Shown in pieces: positions 54,133-62,297 of a stretch of DNA of 64,000 nucleotides; position 1 is the first letter of the stretch, and each line of letters opens with the position of its first letter. The stretch comes from Shewanella litoralis (GTDB lineage Bacteria; Pseudomonadota; Gammaproteobacteria; Enterobacterales; Shewanellaceae), in NCBI RefSeq assembly GCF_009828585.1, contig NZ_WSRZ01000012.1, positions 62,001 through 126,000 of the forward strand, given 5' to 3'. Position numbers and translations under genes: made by a program. The notes beneath the pieces are model-generated. The model was not told the origin of the DNA and did not search any database. It worked only from the letters and a program-made list of their open reading frames with translations.

Positions 54133-56604
54133 TCATTTTTGGATCATCTTAAATAAATGCCCTTTGACTTGCTCGATGGTAATTGCGCCTAAAAATATTC
54201 CTGTTTTACCGGTAACCACCATGACTGATTTAGGGTATAAGCAAAAATGCTTTAATAACGACTCTACAGAATAGTCGGTATAGCAAGTGTACTCGACAGG
54301 CACCATAATTTGATGCGCCCTTTTCGTTAACGTTAATCGATCATGTTTTGTTTCGGCATTGGTGTTCACATACGGACTAATGGCAGCGTTAACCTCATGT
54401 TGTGAAATATGCCCAATACATTTACTGCTGTTAAGTACCATTACGACATCGGTAGTATCGTACATATCAATGAACATCTCTATCCGTTCATCAGGCTCAA
54501 CAAGAGGCGGTTTGGGCATTAAAAAATCAATCACCGTGGGTATTTTTTTCATGTCGCTGACAAGAAGCTTAAGCTGAAGTTTGTCTATGATGGCGTTAAT
54601 ATCATTAACGGTATTACTGTGATCCATTAACGAAAGCGGCTTACTAAAAATATAGCCTTGCACATAATTAACCCCCATCTCAACTAGCGCCTTGAGTACG
54701 TCTCTGCCTTCAACGCCTTCAATCACAATTTCGCCACCCATTGAGTGAATAAATTGAGTAAACATTTTCACCATTAAGCGTTTTTGCTTATCTTTTACGA
54801 TATAATCAGTAATTAACTTATTGATTTTAATTAAATTAAGAGGCAATACAGATAAGTCGGTAAACGAAGTATAACCAGAGCCAAAATCATCGATAGCCAG
54901 CACGATATCGTTGTCAGTAATATGCTTAATATCATCCAAAATGCTTTGGTTATCAGTAAACACTGCCGATTCTGTTAACTCAATAGTAATCCGTCTAGGG
55001 TCAATACCTGTCGAGTTAATTAACGTTACCGTATCATCCAGGGTAAAGCGGTTTTTAGAGCTATTAATCGTTGAACGGTTAATTGATAAACCTAAATTAT
55101 CATTACCTAACATCGCAGCTAAAGTCGGTAATTCGTTTATTGCGGTGAGCAACACTTTTTTATCAATAATATTGATCCAGTCATTTTCCTCAGCCAGATC
55201 AATCAACTCCTGGATACTATGTTTAACCGTCGTGTTGATATTAAAGCGGGCCAACGCTTCAACCTTCTCTATTTTCAATGTTTTTAAATTGATAATCGGC
55301 TGGTAAACCACATAGATCTGGTCATGTTCCAAACAACTTTTTAACGCCGATTCTAACTTTAATTTACGGTTATTAATGATGTTGATTTTGGGATTAAAAT
55401 ACTTAACCTTATGCTCATTTACATAGCTAAACCCCACAGACGATGTCGATAATGCTTGTAGTGCATTAGATAACAACTGTTCATTATTTTTCGCATCAAC
55501 GCCATCAATCGACACGCCAATATGACATTGAATTTTGTGATCTAACTGTAACTGACTCTCTTCGAGCAATATGTCAAAAATGTCGGCTAAATCACTATGG
55601 ATCGTCTTAACTAATTTAGATGAAATAAACGCGCCACAAATTTGTTCATCATTTAATAAACCTAATTTAACCACATGCCTAAATGCCTTAAGCTTTGGGA
55701 TTGCCTGGTCAAACAACCATCTCGGGGAAATTGAATTTTTTGATGAGTGAAAATAGGTGTTAATAACAAAAACAACCAGGCTTTCTTGATTATTTTGTAA
55801 TGAGCGCATTTGGGCTAAGGAATCGAAAAAATCAAATTTATTATTCCAGTACCAGTTTGGTTTTTGCTGAGAAAATTCAACAATATCAGAGAAAGAAAAA
55901 TCTAACTTATTTAACTGAAAAATATTTAACGGCGTACTTTTATCAGATTCCGAGTAATGCAATATGTTGGCTTTAAAGGCCACATAAGACCCATCTTTAT
56001 GATAGAAAAATAGCTCTCCATCCCAGGTGCCATTGGTTTCACAATTGAATAAGTACTCCTGGAACACATTATTTTTATCATGAATAAAGTCGCTAATATT
56101 TTGGCCAATAACCTCGTATTCCTCATAACCAAGGTACTCAACGAGCATTTGATTAATCAGTAATATTTGGTTGTTATCATCACAAACAAACAACAAACGC
56201 GAGGATTTATAAAACAGCTTCTTTAAAATCGAAGCCTCTTGGTTTTTTGATGGCAATAAACGCTTAAAAAACAGACTGCCTGCAACCAATTTTAAATTAC
56301 TCGAATATATGGTGACTTCAACAAGGTACCGAATATTGGCGATGGTAAAAACTAAATGGCTTGTAACGACATTTTGAGAGGAAATGCTGGTTTCTATATT
56401 TTTTTTAAAATACGTTGCCTGGTTTGCGTCTAATAAATCGACAAGTAACCTGAATCTAACAGAACCCGGGTTTTCTGGGCCAAAAATGATCTTTAACAGT
56501 TGCTCACTGTAAAATAGTTTTTCATCAATGTTCCATTTCCATTGGAAAGATTGATCAAGTAGATTTTTTTCGGCGCTCTCAAGCGTCATCATGATTCCAT
56601 TCAT
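54133..56604 (-). CDS. EAL phosphodiesterase with PAS, degenerate GGDEF and C-terminal CBS-like region
   Basis: The 823-residue protein has N-terminal sensory sequence, a PAS domain (RLLFVCDDNNQILLINQMLV, LGYEEYEVIGQ), a GGDEF-like domain whose active site is lost (LLNDEQICGAF), and an EAL domain. EAL residues are kept: VEALARF, LSINRST, IELTESA, AIDDFGSGYTS, LIKINKL, IEGVEG, QGYIFSKP; the usual KID is KIN. The last ~130 residues (TTDVVMVLNSSKCIGHISQH, KSVMVVTGKTGIFLGAITIE) resemble CBS repeats. It should hydrolyse c-di-GMP. No obvious partner gene. Confidence 0.9.
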   Translation of the reverse strand: MNGIMMTLESAEKNLLDQSFQWKWNIDEKLFYSEQLLKIIFGPENPGSVRFRLLVDLLDANQATYFKKNIETSISSQNVVTSHLVFTIANIRYLVEVTIYSSNLKLVAGSLFFKRLLPSKNQEASILKKLFYKSSRLLFVCDDNNQILLINQMLVEYLGYEEYEVIGQNISDFIHDKNNVFQEYLFNCETNGTWDGELFFYHKDGSYVAFKANILHYSESDKSTPLNIFQLNKLDFSFSDIVEFSQQKPNWYWNNKFDFFDSLAQMRSLQNNQESLVVFVINTYFHSSKNSISPRWLFDQAIPKLKAFRHVVKLGLLNDEQICGAFISSKLVKTIHSDLADIFDILLEESQLQLDHKIQCHIGVSIDGVDAKNNEQLLSNALQALSTSSVGFSYVNEHKVKYFNPKINIINNRKLKLESALKSCLEHDQIYVVYQPIINLKTLKIEKVEALARFNINTTVKHSIQELIDLAEENDWINIIDKKVLLTAINELPTLAAMLGNDNLGLSINRSTINSSKNRFTLDDTVTLINSTGIDPRRITIELTESAVFTDNQSILDDIKHITDNDIVLAIDDFGSGYTSFTDLSVLPLNLIKINKLITDYIVKDKQKRLMVKMFTQFIHSMGGEIVIEGVEGRDVLKALVEMGVNYVQGYIFSKPLSLMDHSNTVNDINAIIDKLQLKLLVSDMKKIPTVIDFLMPKPPLVEPDERIEMFIDMYDTTDVVMVLNSSKCIGHISQHEVNAAISPYVNTNAETKHDRLTLTKRAHQIMVPVEYTCYTDYSVESLLKHFCLYPKSVMVVTGKTGIFLGAITIEQVKGHLFKMIQK

Positions 56605-57091
56605 TTCTTACCACATCCCTATGACTTGTCAGGCAATTGCCTTTTTACAACCCATCACCACTCAACCCGAACCTATCCAAAGCTCTCGAAGTCACCATTG
56701 CCCAAACCTGTAACATTAGTCTGACAGTGATGTGATGAATACTCTTGCCAATGCAATCTACAGTTATACGACACTCAAATTAGTTATCGCAATAACTTAA
56801 TAACCTTATTTATACAGGCAACAACTTATATAGGCAACTAGGACTCACACAATTAAATGCTTATTTCGTATCATATGTTCAATTTAGATTGCCAAGTACA
56901 TAGTATGATCCTGCTCGCAAGGGGAAAAATCAAAGAAGTTATAAGCAGACACTTCTATCAATAACCATTCACCCACAACGCTAAAAAGCAAGAAATCACA
57001 AAATAAGGGTCTTAACTATCTTCAATAGCTGCATCAAAAATGAGTCTATGGTTTAATGTTTTTCACGTTTACGTTAGAGAATAATGACGAC
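56605..57091. other. intergenic region, 487 bases
   Basis: No gene is supported. A perfect 12-base palindrome AGGCAATTGCCT (56631-56642) followed by TTTT lies near the start of the EAL gene. The rest is AT-rich. Confidence 0.45.
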
Positions 57092-57616
57092 ATGGAAATT
57101 CAATCAATTTTTGATGAGATTCAATCGCTTTCAGCCTTTGAGCTGTTCCGATTACAATCAGCTATATATAAAACGCTTGAAGATCCTGAGCGAGTGAAAG
57201 CACTTAGACAAAAAATTCATGTTGGCATGAAAGTAGACTATTTTTGCACCGAACGTAATCATGCTATCCCGTGCTCAGTTCTTAAGGTGAGTCGTAGCAG
57301 AGTTGATGTAGAAGAGCACGACACCCAAAAGCGTTGGTCACTACCATTTTACAGCCTTAACCTTGATCATATCGAAACCGAATTAGTGCTTCCTCGTACC
57401 AAAGGAATATCAAAGGCGACGCTTTTTATCGGCTCCACCGTGGGATTTATCAATAATAGAGACAACACTGAGCACATAGGACAAGTCACAAAGCTTAACC
57501 CAAAGCGTGCTGTTATTTTGGTCAACAATACCCCATGGACAGTTCCTTACTCCATGCTATTTCCAGTTATCTCTTGCGGATCACAAGAGCATGATCAAAT
57601 GCTATTACCCCGATAA
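57092..57616 (+). CDS. hypothetical protein with internal tandem SH3-like repeat
   Basis: The likely start is ATG 57092 (MEIQSIFDEIQSLS), 174 residues. A helical N-terminus is followed by two related ~45-residue units. Unit one runs from VGMKVDYFCTERNHAIPCSV to WSLPFYSL, unit two from IGSTVGFINNRDNTEHIGQV to WTVPYSML. Both share V-x-V/G-F start, V-x-K-x-R-x-x-V and W-x-x-P-F/Y-x-x-L. The fold is probably SH3/KOW-like and may bind RNA or DNA. No known family is recognised. Confidence 0.7.
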   Translation: MEIQSIFDEIQSLSAFELFRLQSAIYKTLEDPERVKALRQKIHVGMKVDYFCTERNHAIPCSVLKVSRSRVDVEEHDTQKRWSLPFYSLNLDHIETELVLPRTKGISKATLFIGSTVGFINNRDNTEHIGQVTKLNPKRAVILVNNTPWTVPYSMLFPVISCGSQEHDQMLLPR

Positions 57617-57648
57617 TTGCGTATCCAATTGATTTCTGAGTAGCCCCA

Positions 57649-57681
57649 AGATGTAAAAGCCCATAGATGTAAAAGCCCATA
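57649..57681. repeat. 16-bp tandem direct repeat
   Basis: AGATGTAAAAGCCCATA occurs at 57649-57665 and 57665-57681, sharing one base. Confidence 0.85.
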
Positions 57682-57713
57682 TAATGGCTTTGAGCAAAGC
57701 CATTCTATGGGCT
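57674..57713 (-). terminator. long hairpin terminator after the J-domain gene
   Basis: AGCCCATATAATGGCTTTG (57674-57692) pairs with 57695-57713 at 18 of 19 positions. On the minus strand the hairpin is followed by TTTT, so it can end the J-domain gene 70 bases upstream. Confidence 0.75.
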
Positions 57714-57782
57714 GTATCAACTTGAGAGATTCAGACGTTATTTAATAATAATTTGGTGTTATTATCGCTTCATAAAGTCAAT

Positions 57783-58964
57783 CTACTTTAGAAAGTCTTC
57801 GAACATCCCAAAACCCATCATACTATTCAATTCCTGCTGATGGATCCGTTGACTTAACTGTTCACGCATGGCTTGCACCGTCGTGACGTTATTGATCTTA
57901 GCGTATAATGCTTCGGATTCAACGATCAGCAGATCGCCATATTGTTCCAACGTTTTTGCACGCGATGCCTTAGCGCCGCCACCAAAACGACGCCAAATTT
58001 CTGATTTAATGTCGTTGCCATGCTGCATAAATTCATGCTCTTGATTCAGTAATGCAATTTTTGAATGTAATGTAGCCTCAATTCGCTTTAGCATGTCATC
58101 ATCTGCGGTGAGTTTATATTCGGGCAAATGTTCCTGCGCCATCATCAGCAATGAGAGCGCATCTTTATCTTTTTTAGCCTGCGAAAGCAGCTGCATTAAG
58201 TCTTTCTTTAAGGCTTTTTTCTCTGGATCTCGCTCTTTATCAGGATGAAGTTGATTGGCGAGTTGTCGATACAGTTTCGTCATCGCTTTATCTTCAAATA
58301 ACGCAGTGCTCATCGGTAATTCAGGGTCATCATTTTCAAATGAAAAGTCATCATTCATGTCCCAATCTGGCCCATCCCACTCAGAATCATCTTCATGCTC
58401 ATCTTCAGCTTCTGCGCTATTGCTTTGGTTGAGCATATCGTGAATATACGCTTGAAAACGTTCAGGATGATGTATCATATCAATAAGCTCTTCGTTGCTT
58501 AAAGGCAACCACTCACCGAACATGCCAAACAGATCTTCCCGTAGCGCATCAAGTTCTTCATCACTCACCGTTTGCTTTGGCATCGTCGACTGAAAATCAA
58601 TCAATAATGACGTAAAAAACTCTCGCAAATCAGTTGTGCTAATGGGATTAAATGGGTTGGCTTCAAGTATAGTGAGCTCCTCTTCAATCCAAGCATAAAG
58701 TTCAACCCTTTGGTTACCCTTTATCGTTTTGCGTGGTACAAACGTGAGTAAATGTTGGATCCACTTTCCGGTTGCAGCACACACAACATGTTCTTTTGAC
58801 TCGATTAGCGGTTTAAACTCTTCATAAAAACCATCTAACTTAGCGCGATAGCGCTGATTACGTGCTTGTTTTTTCTCGACGTCTTGCCACAATTTTTCGA
58901 GTTTTTTCGACTGTTTTTTGGATTGATGAAGAGCTGTGTCATCGATAATAGTCATTAATGTCAT
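57783..58964 (-). CDS. J-domain (DnaJ-like) protein, otherwise uncharacterised
   Basis: The 393-residue cytoplasmic protein has a basic coiled-coil start (KKQSKKLEKLWQDVEKKQAR), a unique helical middle, and a very acidic linker (EDEHEDDSEWDGPDWDMNDD). A divergent J-domain follows near residues 228-280: LYRQLANQLHPDKERDPEKK with the HPD triad that stimulates DnaK. The C-terminus is helical. J-domain placement behind a large novel N-region suggests a specialised co-chaperone for one client, unknown here. It sits next to an integrase fragment. Confidence 0.8.
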   Translation of the reverse strand: MTLMTIIDDTALHQSKKQSKKLEKLWQDVEKKQARNQRYRAKLDGFYEEFKPLIESKEHVVCAATGKWIQHLLTFVPRKTIKGNQRVELYAWIEEELTILEANPFNPISTTDLREFFTSLLIDFQSTMPKQTVSDEELDALREDLFGMFGEWLPLSNEELIDMIHHPERFQAYIHDMLNQSNSAEAEDEHEDDSEWDGPDWDMNDDFSFENDDPELPMSTALFEDKAMTKLYRQLANQLHPDKERDPEKKALKKDLMQLLSQAKKDKDALSLLMMAQEHLPEYKLTADDDMLKRIEATLHSKIALLNQEHEFMQHGNDIKSEIWRRFGGGAKASRAKTLEQYGDLLIVESEALYAKINNVTTVQAMREQLSQRIHQQELNSMMGFGMFEDFLK

Positions 58965-59168
58965 GCAGAGTACCGTAGCGAAACTTATGTTTATTTAATT
59001 AAGTGTATTATCAAGAATGATATCGTTACATCAACCTTAACGCTAGGTTCTTGGTGACTAAATGTATAGGAAGCTGTGCTTGTTACCTACCCCATGATCA
59101 TTGCCGAAGTGCGCTGTTTTCTCTTTGTGGTGCCTAAACAGTGGTGCCTAAACAGTGGCCCCCAAACA
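58965..59168. other. intergenic region with three 14-bp tandem repeats
   Basis: GTGGTGCCTAAACA occurs at 59127-59140 and 59141-59154, and a diverged third copy GTGGCCCCCAAACA at 59155-59168, leading directly into the integrase fragment. The sequence before it shows no gene. Confidence 0.8.
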
Positions 59169-59352
59169 GTGGAAGACTACTTCATTATCCGGTTTTGGAC
59201 TGGAATGCGAAGTTGTGAGGTGCATGGATGAGAATGGGAACATATTGATTTTGATCACCGATTGATCCGTATTTGGCAAAACTGGGTCAACGAGATGGTA
59301 TGTGATGTGAAAACGCCGAAATCGGGTCGAGATCTGAAAATGTGTAACACTG
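59169..59352 (+). pseudogene. tyrosine recombinase (phage-type integrase) fragment
   Basis: Translation in one frame gives VEDYFIIRFWTGMRSCEVHG, stop, EWEHIDFDHRLIRIWQNWVN, then KTPKSGRDLKM. This is the region around the first catalytic Arg (TGMRxxE) and the following WEHIDF / KTPKSGRD segments of phage-type integrases. The Trp expected after HG is a TGA stop, both ends are missing, and the 24-bp element begins at once at 59353. It is a dead remnant of a mobile element. Confidence 0.75.
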
Positions 59353-59622
59353 TATATACCCAATCAACTTGAAGATGCTCGATTTCAGCAAGAATTTACA
59401 CGTGTTTAAGCAAGGCATTGATTGCGGGTAATGGTCGTTCCCTTTCCAAAATCAATAACACAGCATAAACGCGTGTAAAACTTGCCCTTTGGGAGTTTCA
59501 CCGTGCTTCCACTACGTTGTTACGTTAATTTATAAGGTACCTACATTACCGCATTAACGCGCCTAGTATTGAAAACACGGTGAAGCTCTGAAACACGGAT
59601 CTTCAAGTTGATTGGGTATATA
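59353..59622. mobile_element. MITE-like element with perfect 24-bp terminal inverted repeats (element C)
   Basis: The left end (59353-59376, starting TATATACCCAATCAACTTGA) is perfectly complementary to 59599-59622. The 270-base body has no gene; it contains GTAATGGTCGTTCCCTTTCC, shared with element A near 41200. No obvious long target-site duplication, perhaps TA. Ends of this type are common in marine gammaproteobacteria. Confidence 0.85.
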
Positions 59623-59632
59623 ACTTTATTTT

Positions 59633-60751
59633 CTAGAGACAATCACTCAAACGATTTAACAGTGCTTTACGACTATTATTGATCGCAATAAATCGCTTAA
59701 ACCGCTGTTCAAAAGCGGTGATATCCCCTTTAAAATGATAGGCTTCGTTCAGCTGATGCAAATAGCGTGATGCCGCATCGTAACCACTGGCGCAAGTTCG
59801 ATCCGCTTGCTCTTGTGCTTGCTGCCAGCAGCGCTCACGCTGATTGTAGATATCCGTCAACACTTTTTCTTTTTCCGCTTTTTCAATAGCTAATTTTATT
59901 GCGAGCGCTTCAGCTTGCTCTTGCTGTAATAGGCTTTGCGCTTGCTCGATAAAAGGGGAAATCACGTCGGGAGTTAACCAATACTGATAGGTTTCGTCTT
60001 TGTTGGCAGATTCTTTTCGCGTCATCGTTAAGGCTTGATGACGGGTTAGCTGACCTTGTTCAAAAAGCGTGCTTAATAACGTATCTTTCTCTACTTCTGT
60101 GAGATTGTTTAGCCACGCATCAAACTGAAGCGGGGCTTGTTTGGCTTGGTGACTTGGTTGTTCGTTCAGTACCATCGCAAGTGCTTTAACCCAAGCCAGA
60201 GGAATATCATATAGCGCCGCAAAAGCCTGTAATTCCTCACTAAGATGCTCAAAATCGAATTGAATTAAAGGTATTTCCTCAAGTTCATCATTACAATCCA
60301 ACGCTTTGAGCCACATAAAGTACACAAGGCGCCAATTACCTTGGATTAACTCGCTGCGCAAACCGGTTAAATGCTGGAAAAAGTCGTTGGCATGTTCATC
60401 GTCAAAATACTCGTAATACTCTTCGAGGGAAAAAATCAGCAATTGCCATTCTTCACTTTCCTGTACATGAAATCCCTCACTTGAAAAACCAAGTAACGTA
60501 TCAGGAAGAGTTCCCGCTGGTAGCTTGATGTAAGCATCGATCGTGCCCCAATCGGCATAGTAAAAACCAATGTCAAAGTATGTTAACATCAGCTCAGTGG
60601 GTTCTGCCTTTAAGTCACTGTAGGTGTAATACACCTGAAAGGACGTAGCGCTGATCTCAGCGCGGCTTGAAACGGTTCTGAGTGATTGGCGTGCCTTAGC
60701 ATCCAAGTACCCATCCAATCGCTCGAATTTATAATATTGATATTCGCTCAT
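59633..60751 (-). CDS. conserved protein of unknown function (MSEYQYYKF type)
   Basis: The 372-residue protein starts MSEYQYYKFERLDGYLDAKA, a start shared by a family of uncharacterised bacterial proteins, and continues with SRAEISATSFQVYYTYSDLK and MLTYFDIGFYYADWGTID. The C-terminal third is a coiled coil rich in Gln and Glu (QAQSLLQQEQAEALAIKLAI). No enzymatic motif is visible. It starts 10 bases after the SEC-C gene, so both are in one operon; SEC-C and HipA-type neighbours suggest a stress or defence setting, inferred. Confidence 0.7.
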   Translation of the reverse strand: MSEYQYYKFERLDGYLDAKARQSLRTVSSRAEISATSFQVYYTYSDLKAEPTELMLTYFDIGFYYADWGTIDAYIKLPAGTLPDTLLGFSSEGFHVQESEEWQLLIFSLEEYYEYFDDEHANDFFQHLTGLRSELIQGNWRLVYFMWLKALDCNDELEEIPLIQFDFEHLSEELQAFAALYDIPLAWVKALAMVLNEQPSHQAKQAPLQFDAWLNNLTEVEKDTLLSTLFEQGQLTRHQALTMTRKESANKDETYQYWLTPDVISPFIEQAQSLLQQEQAEALAIKLAIEKAEKEKVLTDIYNQRERCWQQAQEQADRTCASGYDAASRYLHQLNEAYHFKGDITAFEQRFKRFIAINNSRKALLNRLSDCL

Positions 60752-60761
60752 GATGACCTTG

Positions 60762-61766
60762 CTATGCGTTAATGGTGAATTGAAAGGTGTGTTTTAACAA
60801 AGGCAGTACCTGAACCACTCTGGCGACGGGTTCAGCGTTTAAATAACGTCTTGGGTCAATGGTCACAAATCCCCAAAACTGTAAAAATCGCTCAATAAAA
60901 CGTGATTCAATGAGTATGCTTAAACTTCTTTCTGATGAGAAGTCATCATCCTCTGGGAAGGACTGCAGTAAATCGGGGAAAGCCGTCATAACCTCTTCAA
61001 CCAGCTGATCCACACTGTTGTGGCTTTGAATACGCCACAGCATGAACAACCAAAAGGGTCGCAAGTCGATATCGTATTCAAAACCGTCCAAATACCCCCA
61101 GTTATATTTGCTGATTGCAGCTGCTAACATAGGTTTGAAAAATGCTCGTATACCTTCGGCCTGATACTGCTTTTGCGCTGATTTTTTTACATGGTAGCAA
61201 CCACTACGTTGATAAATAATACCGCTAACTTCGGCAAGCACTCGGGTGTAGTGCAACGCATTGAATTTATCTTCGTTACTGCCCGCAAATTCGCTGATGC
61301 TAATGTTTGTTGGGAACTGAGCAACGGCAAACTCAGGTAATAACTCACATGCCTGTTTGACCAAGTTAGCCGGTAAGTTGCCTTTACTGGTGGCTTTGAA
61401 TGATCCATCTTGTGTCATAGCCTCATCAAGAATGAGGGTTAAATAACGTATCACAAGGTTGGCTGAAAGGATGTCTGGAGTGCTGATTGTCACCCACTGT
61501 AATTCATCGAAAGGCGCATAAAGCCAATTGGCCATTTGCGTTGGTGTCACACCACAAAAATCAGGATGAGGCTGATTATTGCAATCCTGGACTTTGTGCT
61601 GTAAAGCAGCGTTGAGTTCATCAAGGGTCACATTTTGCTTGGTTGCCTGCATGGCTTCAATATCATCGAAGACCTGGCCATGTTGCTTGAAAACGCTGCT
61701 CATACAACAACGTTTAAATTTTTTACCGCTGCCACAATGGCAAGGTTCGTTTCGGCCGAGCTTCAT
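60762..61766 (-). CDS. SEC-C metal-binding motif protein
   Basis: The 334-residue protein begins with a SEC-C zinc motif, RNEPCHCGSGKKFKRCC (C9, C11, C20, C21), which in SecA and others mediates zinc-dependent protein or nucleic-acid contact. The remaining sequence is helical and unassigned (DELQWVTISTPDILSANLVI, FDYDIDLRPF-like segments). It lies 10 bases upstream of the MSEYQYYKF-type gene and 72 bases downstream of the HipB-like gene on the same strand, suggesting a four-gene unit. Confidence 0.85.
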   Translation of the reverse strand: MKLGRNEPCHCGSGKKFKRCCMSSVFKQHGQVFDDIEAMQATKQNVTLDELNAALQHKVQDCNNQPHPDFCGVTPTQMANWLYAPFDELQWVTISTPDILSANLVIRYLTLILDEAMTQDGSFKATSKGNLPANLVKQACELLPEFAVAQFPTNISISEFAGSNEDKFNALHYTRVLAEVSGIIYQRSGCYHVKKSAQKQYQAEGIRAFFKPMLAAAISKYNWGYLDGFEYDIDLRPFWLFMLWRIQSHNSVDQLVEEVMTAFPDLLQSFPEDDDFSSERSLSILIESRFIERFLQFWGFVTIDPRRYLNAEPVARVVQVLPLLKHTFQFTINA

Positions 61767-61838
61767 TGTTGTCCTTTCTTATTATGGTAGAAAAAGCGCT
61801 GCATTTTCCTGTTTGCGCTGATCCAGTCTCATTTCTCA

Positions 61839-62297
61839 TCATAAAAGCCAAGTGACGCTAGTAGAGATCGGCACAATCCCCACCTTAAGGCCAAAGGGCT
61901 TAAACAATCGATTCAGAATATCTGTCTTATAGCTACCACGGTCATTCTCAACGTCAGAAAGAGTCTTACGAGACACTTTAACCAAGTTTGCATACTGGTC
62001 TTGTGTGAGCCCTAACACCTCGACTCGCAGCGTTTTAAGCGCTTGTCCTTGGGTTAGCTCACCGTGTAAAAGCCTTTGTGTAATGGCATGAATCGCACGC
62101 TTTCGCTCGACCGTGCTAACGCCGCCGGATTGCTTAGAGGCTCGTTTAGCACCTTGCTTTGTTTGAGCCTCTAGAATGTTTTGAGATTGATGACGTTGCG
62201 GCACTTCAGTAGCAACCTCACTCCGTTGCTGTCGATTCGCTCTAAGACGGGCAATGGTTTCTTTAGCTGTTTCCGTAGTAGATGATTTATCACTCAT
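61839..62297 (-). CDS. HipB-like XRE-family antitoxin/regulator
   Basis: The start is ATG 62297, whose ATGA overlaps the toxin stop codon; 152 residues. A long basic, Gln/Thr-rich N-terminal extension (about 1-70) precedes an XRE helix-turn-helix: LRVEVLGLTQDQYANLVKVS, then RKTLSDVENDRGSYKTDIL. It ends in VGIVPISTSVTWLL. As a HipB-type protein it would bind the operators upstream of the toxin gene and neutralise the kinase. The extended N-terminus is unusual. Confidence 0.82.
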   Translation of the reverse strand: MSDKSSTTETAKETIARLRANRQQRSEVATEVPQRHQSQNILEAQTKQGAKRASKQSGGVSTVERKRAIHAITQRLLHGELTQGQALKTLRVEVLGLTQDQYANLVKVSRKTLSDVENDRGSYKTDILNRLFKPFGLKVGIVPISTSVTWLL

